Assembly (NCBI RefSeq): GCF_014837245.1
Contig: NZ_JACYFU010000001.1
Coordinates: forward strand, 1,280,285-1,344,284
Reading direction: 5' to 3'
Source: Devosia oryzisoli
Lineage (GTDB): Bacteria; Pseudomonadota; Alphaproteobacteria; Rhizobiales; Devosiaceae
DNA: 64,000 nucleotides
Shown here one piece after another: positions 36,764 through 44,325 of the stretch. A program made the translations under genes and the position numbers. The notes under the pieces were generated by a model. That model was not told where the DNA came from. It worked only from the letters and a program-made list of their open reading frames with translations, and searched no databases. Positions within the stretch are counted from its first letter, which is position 1, and each line of letters starts with the position of its first letter.

Positions 36764-37845
36764 CACGAGCGCCCGTAGAGCGTCAGGGCATTGCCGAAGC
36801 GCACCTTGTCGCGCTGCTCTGCAGCCAGGGATGGTGGCAGCCCGAATTTGGGATCGTCGAAATCCCAATGCGGATAGTCGCTGGCAAACATCAGCCGGTC
36901 CCAGCCGATCTGGTCCATGACTTCGACCACCTGGTGTGGGCGCGGCGCTTCTTCCATCGGCTGCGTGGTGATCCAGATGCGCTCCTTGATGGTTTGCGAG
37001 GGTGGCCGTGTGACATGGGGCACCTCGCCGCGCATGCGGTGCCACAGCTTGTCCAGCCGCCAGCCCAGGGCTGGAAGCCAGGCAAAACCTGCTTCGATGA
37101 CAAGAAACCGGAAATTGGGAAAGCGCTCGAAAACCCCCTCGAAGATCAAGCTGGCAATGGAAGCCTGGATGCCGGCGGGGTGGGCAGCGCCCTCCTCGAG
37201 ATAGAATGATGGATGGCCTCCACTGGTCGCCGGATGCCCGCTATAGCCAAAGACATGGCTTGCCACCGGCAGGCCATGCTCGGAGGCCGCTTCGAAAATG
37301 GGCCAGTAACGGCGCTTGCCCAGCGGCTCGGTAGTGCGACTGAGTAGCAGCACCTGCACGAAGTCCTTGTTGGCGGCGCGCTTGTGAATTTCGGCGGCAG
37401 AGGCCTGACCGTCCTCGTAGGGCACCATGATCGACGCCTTGAGCCGGCTTTCGCGGCTGGTCCAGGTGTCGACAAGCCAGTCATTGGTGGCCGAGCAGAG
37501 GGCTGCGCTGAAATCGACGTTGAGATCGCCACCCGATGGATTGAGCGGATTGAGCACGCCCAGTTGGATATTGTGGGCATCGAGGTGCTGGCGGCGCATC
37601 ATGTCCAGATCGCTGCCCGGCAGGCCTGTTTCCGGCCAGGCATCGCGGCGCATGGCGCTGGGAGCGATCTTGGGATAGGGCGTGCCCTTGACGAAGGCCT
37701 GGCGCGAGCGCAGCCCATAGGTAGTGTAATAGTCCCACCAATGCCGGCTCATATAGGGGCGCAGATCCTCGAAGGACTTGATGGCGGGATGAATGTCGCA
37801 GTCCACAACGCCTGAATTGCTCGTGCCTTGCACAGTCTGGGACAT
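36763..37845 (-). CDS. Amidohydrolase-2 family TIM-barrel protein (first)
   Basis: 360 residues of the amidohydrolase-related (PF04909-type, ACMSD-like) family. Features: N-terminal VVDCDIHPAIKS with metal-binding DxH, LPVASHVFGYSGHP (metal His), NFRFLVIEAGFAWLPALGWRLD and the C-terminal LMFASDYPHWDFDD (catalytic Asp). Such enzymes perform decarboxylation or hydrolysis of ring-derived acids. It is about one third identical in visible motifs to the neighbour at 37845, so the two are probably paralogues acting on related substrates or as a heteromer. The two genes touch end to start. Confidence 0.87.
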   Translation of the reverse strand: MSQTVQGTSNSGVVDCDIHPAIKSFEDLRPYMSRHWWDYYTTYGLRSRQAFVKGTPYPKIAPSAMRRDAWPETGLPGSDLDMMRRQHLDAHNIQLGVLNPLNPSGGDLNVDFSAALCSATNDWLVDTWTSRESRLKASIMVPYEDGQASAAEIHKRAANKDFVQVLLLSRTTEPLGKRRYWPIFEAASEHGLPVASHVFGYSGHPATSGGHPSFYLEEGAAHPAGIQASIASLIFEGVFERFPNFRFLVIEAGFAWLPALGWRLDKLWHRMRGEVPHVTRPPSQTIKERIWITTQPMEEAPRPHQVVEVMDQIGWDRLMFASDYPHWDFDDPKFGLPPSLAAEQRDKVRFGNALTLYGRS

Positions 37846-38909
37846 CAGAGCGCCTCCTCAAGCCGGCGATAGGTGGCACGCGGATTATCCTGAGCCATGC
37901 GGCGAATGGTTTCTTGGTCCAGCCCTTGCGGCAACACGGCGTCGCCGTCGAACTGGTGGTGCGGATAGTCGCTGGCGAACAGCAGCATGTCCTTGCCCGG
38001 CAGGTGTTCGAGAATGCGGGCGACCGTTGCTGCATCGTCCGGTGCGTCGAAGGGCTGTGCCGAAAGCCGGATATGCTCGCGCGCGATGTCGATGGGTGGC
38101 TTTGTGACCCAGGGCACCTCGCTGCGGGTACCGCGCCAGAATTTGGTGAGGCGCCAGAGGAATGGCGTCAGCCAGGTAACGCCCGATTCGAGCAGCACGA
38201 CCGTGAGAGCCGGAAACTTGTTGAACACGCCTTCGCTGATCAGACTGCCCAACTGCCCCTGAAAGGCAAGGGCCTGGCTGGCATAGTCTTCGACGAAGTA
38301 AGTGGGCCAGCCGACGGGCGTCACTGCATGGCGATAGCTGCTGCCGGCATGGATGCCCACCGGTAGGCCATGCTTTTGCGCCGCTTCGTAGATGGGCCAG
38401 TAACGGCGCTGTCCGAGCGGCGCCTCGACCATGGCGGGCAGCAGAACCTGTACGAAGCGCCGGTCGGGGGCGCACCGGTCGATCTCCTCGGCGGCCCGTT
38501 GCGGATTTTGCGGCGCCACCACGATCGAGGCGCGCATGCGCGGTTCGGGATCGAGCCAGGTATCGACCATCCAGTCGTTGACCGCGCTGGCCAGCGCCAC
38601 CCCCAGATCCTCGCTGAAGGCCAGATGCGCGCCGTAAAGACAATTGCCGATCGCCCATTGCACGTCCAAGCGATCCAGAACATGACGCCGATAGTCATCG
38701 AGCGATACGGGCAGGCCCTTGCCGCCCGGCCGCCAGTCCGGCCGTGCCGAGAGGGGCGCATTGGGTGGGTAGGAGATGGAGTCGAAGCCTTCGATACCCC
38801 GGTCGTCCACCGAGGCGGCCCAGTTGGCCGGCAGGTATGGGACGAGTGCCCGAATGTTAGGCACGACGGGATGCATGTCGCAATCGATCGGTCGCAGGGC
38901 ACTGATCAT
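37845..38909 (-). CDS. Amidohydrolase-2 family TIM-barrel protein (second)
   Basis: 354 residues from an ATG preceded by GGAGGAGAG; an in-frame start 54 bases upstream overlaps the reductase gene more and lacks a good ribosome site. Motifs: PIDCDMHPVVPN (DxH), LPVGIHAGSSYRHA, ALTVVLLESGVTWLTPFLWRL and LLFASDYPHHQFDGD. Paralogue of the adjacent gene, same domain architecture. The pair may encode two subunits or two consecutive hydrolytic/decarboxylating steps. Confidence 0.87.
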   Translation of the reverse strand: MISALRPIDCDMHPVVPNIRALVPYLPANWAASVDDRGIEGFDSISYPPNAPLSARPDWRPGGKGLPVSLDDYRRHVLDRLDVQWAIGNCLYGAHLAFSEDLGVALASAVNDWMVDTWLDPEPRMRASIVVAPQNPQRAAEEIDRCAPDRRFVQVLLPAMVEAPLGQRRYWPIYEAAQKHGLPVGIHAGSSYRHAVTPVGWPTYFVEDYASQALAFQGQLGSLISEGVFNKFPALTVVLLESGVTWLTPFLWRLTKFWRGTRSEVPWVTKPPIDIAREHIRLSAQPFDAPDDAATVARILEHLPGKDMLLFASDYPHHQFDGDAVLPQGLDQETIRRMAQDNPRATYRRLEEAL

Positions 38910-38925
38910 CGCGCTCTCCTCCATT

Positions 38926-40152
38926 TCAGGCGGCTCGCTGCCGCATATGGGCTTTGGGATCAAAGCCGGGCGTCTGCACGTCCATCGGCGTCAGCGCGAT
39001 CCCCTCGCCGAGAATTTTGCGCGCCGCCACGTGATCGGCCGTGGCGTTGATCGCCTCGACGCAGACCAGCCGATCGCCGGCGAAAAGGTACAGCGCAAAG
39101 CCGCTCCCATCGGCAGTGTCGCGCCGGATCGCCCGATCGTAACCCGTCCAAAGTCCCGCGATCTGCAGCTTGGCCGTATATTGATCGCTCCAGAACCAGG
39201 GCGCCTTGGCATAGGGCTCGGGACGGCCGACAATCGCTGCCGCGACGCAACGCGCCTGATCGGTTGCATTCTGCACGGATTCGATGCGCAGCCGGCGCCC
39301 GTCCGCCGCGACGAAGGCGGCGCAATCGCCTACCGCGTAAATACCGGGCGCACTGGTCTGCAGGTTCGCATCGACAACGATGCCGTTGTCGACGGCAAGT
39401 CCTGCCTCTGCCGCCAGTTCGACATTGGGGAGGACGCCGGCGGCAATCAGCACCAGATCGGCTTGGATCTCCTGCCCGTCAAGGGTGACGACGCGCTCGG
39501 CTCGACCCTTGCCCTCGATGCGGGCAATGCCGTTATCGAACAGAAAGCGCACGCCATGCGCCTCGTGCAAATCCTTAAGATAGCTTGCCATTTCCACCGA
39601 GACCGCGCGCAGCAATGGCCGTTCGGTGGTATCGATCACGGTTGTGTTCCGTCCACCAGCGGCGGCGACGGCCGCAAATTCAAGCCCAATCATTCCAGCG
39701 CCCAGCACCACCACATCACGCGCCTGGGCCAAGCGTTGCGAAAGCGCGACGGCATCGCCAAGGGCACGCAGCGTCAGCACATTGGGCCGGTCCGCCCCTG
39801 CGATCGGAATGCGGCGCGCCCGCGCACCGGTTGCAAGGACTAGTGTGTCGAAGCCGATTGTTTCGCCATCACGCAGACGCACTCGGCGCTCACCCGGCTC
39901 GATCGCGTCGACACCGCTCGAAAGGCGCAGGCCAATGCGCTTCTGCGCGTAAAAGCTCGCCGGTCGCAGCACCTGGCCTTCGGCATCGTGCGGATGCAGC
40001 AGCGACTTGGAGAGCGGGGGCCGATGGTAAGGCAGGTGCGTCTCGTCGCCTATCAGCACCACCTCGCCGGGGTAGTCGAGATCGCGCAGCGAAGCAGCGA
40101 CCTGCACCCCGGCATGGCTGGCGCCCACGATGACGGTGACAGGGGTGCCCAT
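38926..40152 (-). CDS. FAD-dependent ferredoxin reductase
   Basis: 408-residue NAD(P)H-dependent ferredoxin reductase of the putidaredoxin/rhodocoxin-reductase group. FAD-binding GASHAGVQVAASLRD near the N-terminus, PPLSKSLL, LATGARARRIP, NAD-binding VVLGAGMIGLEFAAVAA (about residues 147-163) and GIYAVGDCAAF (about 280). C-terminal reductase domain present. It hands electrons to the [2Fe-2S] ferredoxin encoded directly upstream (adjacent stop and start at 40152). Such pairs serve a cytochrome P450 or a Rieske oxygenase; none is visible in the window. Confidence 0.92.
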   Translation of the reverse strand: MGTPVTVIVGASHAGVQVAASLRDLDYPGEVVLIGDETHLPYHRPPLSKSLLHPHDAEGQVLRPASFYAQKRIGLRLSSGVDAIEPGERRVRLRDGETIGFDTLVLATGARARRIPIAGADRPNVLTLRALGDAVALSQRLAQARDVVVLGAGMIGLEFAAVAAAGGRNTTVIDTTERPLLRAVSVEMASYLKDLHEAHGVRFLFDNGIARIEGKGRAERVVTLDGQEIQADLVLIAAGVLPNVELAAEAGLAVDNGIVVDANLQTSAPGIYAVGDCAAFVAADGRRLRIESVQNATDQARCVAAAIVGRPEPYAKAPWFWSDQYTAKLQIAGLWTGYDRAIRRDTADGSGFALYLFAGDRLVCVEAINATADHVAARKILGEGIALTPMDVQTPGFDPKAHMRQRAA

Positions 40153-40475
40153 CAGATCTGGCTTTCCGGCATGCGCACGACAAGGCCATCAAGCGCCTCG
40201 GTCACTCTGATCTGGCAGCTCAGGCGACTGTTGTCGTGCCGCTCGGACGCTGCAAGATCAAGCATGGTGTCTTCGACCTCCCCCATCTCGGGCAGCAGGG
40301 CGCTGAAGGTAGGATCGACATAGACATGGCAGGTCGCGCACATGGCCGAGCCGCCGCATTCGGCAACGATGCCTTCCACGCCATTGGCCACGGCGCCCTC
40401 CATGACGCTGTCCCCGAGCGGCACCATGATCGGCGTGCAGGTACCGGAATGATCGACATAGTTGATCTGCGGCAT
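40152..40475 (-). CDS. [2Fe-2S] ferredoxin, adrenodoxin/putidaredoxin type
   Basis: 107 residues with cluster ligands Cys40, Cys46, Cys49 and Cys87 in the C-x5-C-x2-C...C pattern typical of putidaredoxin-like ferredoxins. The start is preceded by GGGAGAA. It precedes the reductase in the operon and should carry electrons to a terminal monooxygenase. It lies 77 bp downstream of the LacI-family gene on the same strand. Confidence 0.93.
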   Translation of the reverse strand: MPQINYVDHSGTCTPIMVPLGDSVMEGAVANGVEGIVAECGGSAMCATCHVYVDPTFSALLPEMGEVEDTMLDLAASERHDNSRLSCQIRVTEALDGLVVRMPESQI

Positions 40476-40552
40476 AGTTTCTCCCTATGCGGTCCACCGA
40501 ACCGGGCGAGCGCGAAACCGCCGCCGGTTCGGAACCGCCTGTCGTTGCGGCA

Positions 40553-41593
40553 TCAGGCGCCCGGCGCCGGGCCATGGCTCCCGCGTAGTTTCAATTCGGG
40601 CTGGATGAGATCGGTCTGGGCCGCCCGCGCCTCGCCCGACATCTGTCGCATAAGCATATGCGCAATCTTGGCAGCGCTCGATCGCACCTGCGCATCGAAC
40701 GTGGTGAGCCCCGGCCTTGTATAGTCGGCGGCCACGATATTGTCGTAGCCGACCACGGACAGGTCGGTTGGAACCGTGAGCCCGAGGCCCTCGGCTTCCT
40801 CCATCACAGAAATAGCCAGTTCGTCGAACAGCGCGATGATGGCCGTGGGACGCGCCTCGGCATTTAGCATGCCGCCGATGGCCCTGGACCGCGCCTGACG
40901 GTCAAAACGCGGCGCGCTCACGATATCGAGGCGCACATCCGGGTCGCCGCGCCGCGCCACGGCCTGGGCCAAGCCTCTCTCGCGACGAAAGCGGAATGTC
41001 AGTAGTTCCGAGACAGTCAACAGGGCAAAGTGCCGGTGCCCCAGCCTATAGAGAAGCTCGAAGGCTTCGCCGAAGGCGAGTTCACCATCGGCGTCTAGCC
41101 AGGAATAGTCTGCCTGTCCGTCTAGCAGCCGTCCATGCGTGACGAAGGGAAAGCGGCGTTCCAGCAGATAGGCGACGCGTTGGTCGGCGATCTCGAGGCG
41201 CGGCACGACGACGCCGTCGGCTCGGCCCGATTCGACCACATGCTTGAGCACGGAGAGTTCGGACTGGCCCTGCTGGGCTGTAGCGAGAAGCAGATCAACG
41301 CCATGATCCACCAAGCCCTCACCAAGCCCGGTGATAAATTCGCCAAGATATGAATCGACCAGCTGCGTATCACGAATGGGCAGTATGAAGCTAACGAAGC
41401 CGCTGCGGCCGGACACGAGTTGGCGGGCCGCTGCATTGGGGACATAACCCAGCTTCTGGGCCGCTTCGGCAACCTTGGCTCGCGTTTTCTTGGCGATCTG
41501 CTCATGACCTGCAAGCGCACGGGACACAGTTGCGACAGAGATCCCGAGCTCTTCGGCCAGCTTCTTGAGCGTCAATGCACCGTCGTTACCCAC
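40553..41593 (-). CDS. LacI-family transcriptional regulator
   Basis: 346 residues. N-terminal LacI helix-turn-helix and hinge (LTLKKLAEELGISVATVSRA..., RQLVSGRSG; residues 7-60), followed by a periplasmic-binding-like effector domain (SVVGYDNIVAADYTRPGLTTF near the C-terminus). It leads the ferredoxin/amidohydrolase operon. Operator-like GCAAACGTTTTAAA lies 17 bp upstream of its start and a near-identical copy lies in the divergent promoter region at 33739. It therefore probably represses, in a substrate-dependent way, its own operon and the transport/RidA genes. Confidence 0.9.
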   Translation of the reverse strand: MGNDGALTLKKLAEELGISVATVSRALAGHEQIAKKTRAKVAEAAQKLGYVPNAAARQLVSGRSGFVSFILPIRDTQLVDSYLGEFITGLGEGLVDHGVDLLLATAQQGQSELSVLKHVVESGRADGVVVPRLEIADQRVAYLLERRFPFVTHGRLLDGQADYSWLDADGELAFGEAFELLYRLGHRHFALLTVSELLTFRFRRERGLAQAVARRGDPDVRLDIVSAPRFDRQARSRAIGGMLNAEARPTAIIALFDELAISVMEEAEGLGLTVPTDLSVVGYDNIVAADYTRPGLTTFDAQVRSSAAKIAHMLMRQMSGEARAAQTDLIQPELKLRGSHGPAPGA

Positions 41594-41609
41594 CGTCGCC
41601 CCAACTTCT

Positions 41610-41623
41610 GCAAACGTTTTAAA
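41610..41623. promoter_or_regulatory. Putative operator of the LacI-family gene
   Basis: GCAAACGTTTTAAA, within a longer dyad ACGTTTTAAAAACGT (41614-41628), directly upstream of the regulator start. Matches the site at 33739-33752. Confidence 0.65.
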
Positions 41624-41628
41624 AACGT

Positions 41629-42069
41629 GCCAGCTATTGGCCTGCTGGTCAACGCCTATTTGCAGGAGAAACGCTTAAAGAACGGCGTTCGTCGATTTGT
41701 TCGAATGCTACACGGAGACGTCTCTATCCATATCAAGAGATCGGTCTGACACGGCTGCGGCGGCAATGGAAAGATGGTAATAACTTCTTCCAGTCAGGTC
41801 CTGATTTTAAGTGAGGACAGGCATTAGATCGATAACTTAACTAAAGTCAGCGGCCTTGCGTCATCAGAGCGCGCGACTGTCATAATGAATGAATCGAGGG
41901 TCTTAAAAGGCAGCAGCAGAAATGCGCCCCATTTCGGTCATTCAACGGATTATTGCATCAACGAGAAAACGGACATGACCTGGATCGTCACCTGATGTGA
42001 GAATGCAAAATCAAAAAATCGCAATGGACCAAACTTCAGCATCAGTCACTCCGCAGAAGAGACAAGGCT
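41629..42069. other. Gene-free region between LacI regulator and DUF779 gene
   Basis: About 440 bp of AT-richer DNA with no convincing gene. It contains TGCGCCCCATTTC at 41923-41935, followed by GGTCATTCAACGGATT, resembling the strings at 20165 and 63311. No terminator recognised. Confidence 0.5.
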
Positions 42070-42468
42070 TCAGGAAAAGAGTGTTGGCGTTCCTCGCCGT
42101 GCTATTGGCCCAAGGCGTGCGTACTCGTCATCGGTGAACAAGCGGGAGCGCGTGAGAAACCGCCGCTCGGTGCCATTATCGAGACTGAACATGCCGCCAC
42201 GACCTGGAATCGCATCGATGATCAACTGGGTATGCTGCCAATATTCGAACTGGCTGGGTGACATGTAGAAGGGAGCGCTGCCGATATCACCCATCTTGAC
42301 GTCATGGTCGCCGACGATGAATTCGCCTTCAGGATAGCACATCGGCGACGAGCCATCACAACACCCGCCGGACTGATGAAACATAACCGGCCCATGGCGG
42401 GCCGTGATGGTGGCGATGAGACTTAAGGCGGCGTCGGTGGCGACGACGCGCGGAACGAGATCAGTCAT
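42070..42468 (-). CDS. DUF779 domain protein
   Basis: 132-residue DUF779 family protein. Features: PVMFHQSGGCCDGSSPMCYPEGEF (several Cys and His, probably metal-binding) and the C-terminal half FYMSPSQFEYWQHTQLIIDAIPGRGGMFSLD. These proteins are repeatedly encoded beside acetaldehyde/aldehyde dehydrogenases and alcohol dehydrogenases; their biochemical role is unknown. Here it follows the aldehyde dehydrogenase on the same strand with a hairpin between them, so it is probably part of the same sigma-54-dependent transcript. Confidence 0.88.
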   Translation of the reverse strand: MTDLVPRVVATDAALSLIATITARHGPVMFHQSGGCCDGSSPMCYPEGEFIVGDHDVKMGDIGSAPFYMSPSQFEYWQHTQLIIDAIPGRGGMFSLDNGTERRFLTRSRLFTDDEYARLGPIARRGTPTLFS

Positions 42469-42557
42469 GGCGGGTTCCTTGCTCGACGGTCATTCCAGCG
42501 GGAGGTGGCCAGGGAGAGAGTGGGGTTAGGGCTCTTCCCGCCGGAATGATTTCTGGC

Positions 42558-42581
42558 GCGCCCGGAGCTCTCCCCGGGCGC
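42558..42581 (-). terminator. Hairpin between aldehyde dehydrogenase and DUF779 genes
   Basis: Perfect 8-bp stem GCGCCCGG / CCGGGCGC with an 8-nt loop, 19 bases past the dehydrogenase stop. It may attenuate expression of the DUF779 gene. Confidence 0.6.
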
Positions 42582-42600
42582 CCGCTCAGGGAGGAGCGGC

Positions 42601-44121
42601 TTAGAAGAAGCCCAGCTTCTTGGGCGAGTAGCTCACCAGCATGTTCTTGGTCTGCTGGTAGTGGTCAAGCATCATGCGGTGGTTTTCGCGTCCGATGCCG
42701 CTCTGCTTGTAACCACCAAAGGCGGCATGGGCAGGATAGGCGTGATAGCAATTGGTCCATACGCGCCCCGCCTGGATGCCTCGGCCGAAGCGATAGGCCC
42801 GGTTGGCATCACGCGTCCACACGCCGGCGCCCAGGCCATAAAGCGTGTCATTGGCGATCTCGAGGGCTTCGGCATCGGTCTTGAAGGTCGTCACCGAGAC
42901 CACCGGGCCAAAGATTTCCTCCTGGAAAATGCGCATCTTGTTGTTGCCAGCAAACACCGTCGGCTTGACGTAGTAACCACCCGCCAACTCGCCACCCAGA
43001 TTGTTGCGCTCGCCGCCAGTCAGCACCGTGGCGCCTTCCTGCCGGCCGATATCGAGATAGGAGAGAATTTTCTCGAGTTGCTCGGACGAGGCCTGGGCCC
43101 CGATCATCGTGCTCATCTCGAAGGGAGAACCCTGCGTGATGGCTTCCACTCGCTTGATCGCCCGTTCCATGAAGCGGTCATAGACGCTTTCCTGGATCAG
43201 GGCGCGGCTCGGGCAGGTACACACCTCGCCCTGATTGAGCGCGAACATGGCAAAGCCCTCGAGCGCCTTGTCGAAGAAATCATCGTCTTCGGCCAATACG
43301 TCGGCAAAGAAGATGTTCGGCGATTTGCCACCCAGTTCCAGCGTCACCGGGATCAGGTTCTGGCTGGCATATTGCATGATCAGCCGGCCCGTCGTGGTCT
43401 CGCCGGTAAAGGCGATCTTGGCGATGCGGTTCGAGCTGGCCAGCGGCTTGCCGGCTTCAAGGCCAAAGCCGTTGACGATATTGACCACGCCGGGCGGCAG
43501 GATGTCTTCGATCAATTCCATGAGAAAGAGGATTGATGCCGGCGTCTGCTCGGCAGGCTTGAGCACCACGGCATTGCCTGCCGCTAGCGCGGGCGCCAGT
43601 TTCCAGACCGCCATCAGGATAGGGAAGTTCCACGGAATGATCTGCCCCACGACGCCGAGGGGCTCGTGGAAATGATAAGCCACCGTGTCATGGTCAAGTT
43701 CGGAAATGCCGCCCTCCTGGGCGCGGATGGCACCGGCGAAATAGCGGAAGTGGTCGATCGCCAGCGGAATATCGGCAGCAGTCGTCTCACGAATTGGCTT
43801 GCCATTGTCCCAGGTCTCGGCCAGCGCGATCTCGTCGAGATGTTCTTCCATGCGATCGGCAATCTTGTTGAGCATCACCGCGCGCTGCGCCACCGAGGTT
43901 TGGCCCCAGCCCGGCGCGGCCTTATGGGCCGCATCCAGCGCCCGCTCGACATCCGCCGCCTTGGAGCGCGCGACTTCGCAAATCACCTGCCCAGTGACTG
44001 GCGAGGTGTTCTCGAAGGTCTCGCCGTCGAGCGCGTCCACCCACTGCCCGCCGATATAATTGCCGTATTTCGCCTTGTATGGAGACTTGGTCCGCTGGCC
44101 GACGAATTCAGGTTTATTCAT
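42601..44121 (-). CDS. NAD-dependent aldehyde dehydrogenase (AcoD/ExaC-like)
   Basis: 506 residues of the aldehyde dehydrogenase superfamily, group near acetaldehyde dehydrogenase AcoD. It oxidises aldehydes to acids with NAD. Motifs: [39 protein letters not shown] (catalytic Glu), [11 protein letters not shown] (catalytic Cys, with a second Cys near) and [10 protein letters not shown]. Full length. Promoter is of sigma-54 type (44156-44171) and a divergent AcoR-like activator starts at 44326, so expression responds to an alcohol/aldehyde or acetoin-type signal. Confidence 0.93.
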   Translation of the reverse strand: MNKPEFVGQRTKSPYKAKYGNYIGGQWVDALDGETFENTSPVTGQVICEVARSKAADVERALDAAHKAAPGWGQTSVAQRAVMLNKIADRMEEHLDEIALAETWDNGKPIRETTAADIPLAIDHFRYFAGAIRAQEGGISELDHDTVAYHFHEPLGVVGQIIPWNFPILMAVWKLAPALAAGNAVVLKPAEQTPASILFLMELIEDILPPGVVNIVNGFGLEAGKPLASSNRIAKIAFTGETTTGRLIMQYASQNLIPVTLELGGKSPNIFFADVLAEDDDFFDKALEGFAMFALNQGEVCTCPSRALIQESVYDRFMERAIKRVEAITQGSPFEMSTMIGAQASSEQLEKILSYLDIGRQEGATVLTGGERNNLGGELAGGYYVKPTVFAGNNKMRIFQEEIFGPVVSVTTFKTDAEALEIANDTLYGLGAGVWTRDANRAYRFGRGIQAGRVWTNCYHAYPAHAAFGGYKQSGIGRENHRMMLDHYQQTKNMLVSYSPKKLGFF

Positions 44122-44155
44122 GGCATCCTCCCTTGTTCTTGGATGCCACCGTCAT

Positions 44156-44171
44156 TGCAACCGGCGTGCCA
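44156..44171 (-). promoter_or_regulatory. Sigma-54 (-24/-12) promoter of the aldehyde dehydrogenase
   Basis: On the minus strand TGGCACGCCGGTTGCA: TGGCAC, five bases, TTGCA, a perfect match to the sigma-54 consensus. It lies 35-50 bp upstream of the start codon. Confidence 0.9.
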
Positions 44172-44246
44172 GATGATATCAACCTGTTGAAGCTGTTAGG
44201 GAATTCTTGTGGCACCAAGCAGGGGTGGACGCGGTGCGAATTCGGA

Positions 44247-44297
44247 TGCAACACTTTGCCACAACCAGACGCGATGGCCGATGCAACACCTGTTGCA
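44247..44297. promoter_or_regulatory. Putative upstream activator sites for the AcoR-like protein
   Basis: TGCAACACCTGTTGCA at 44282-44297 is a dyad with 7-bp perfect arms (TGCAACA / TGTTGCA). A further half-site TGCAACA lies at 44247-44253. Their position 75-140 bp upstream of the sigma-54 promoter fits enhancer-type binding sites. Confidence 0.65.
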
Positions 44298-44325
44298 AAC
44301 TGCCACAACTGGTAGGGAGAGAGCC

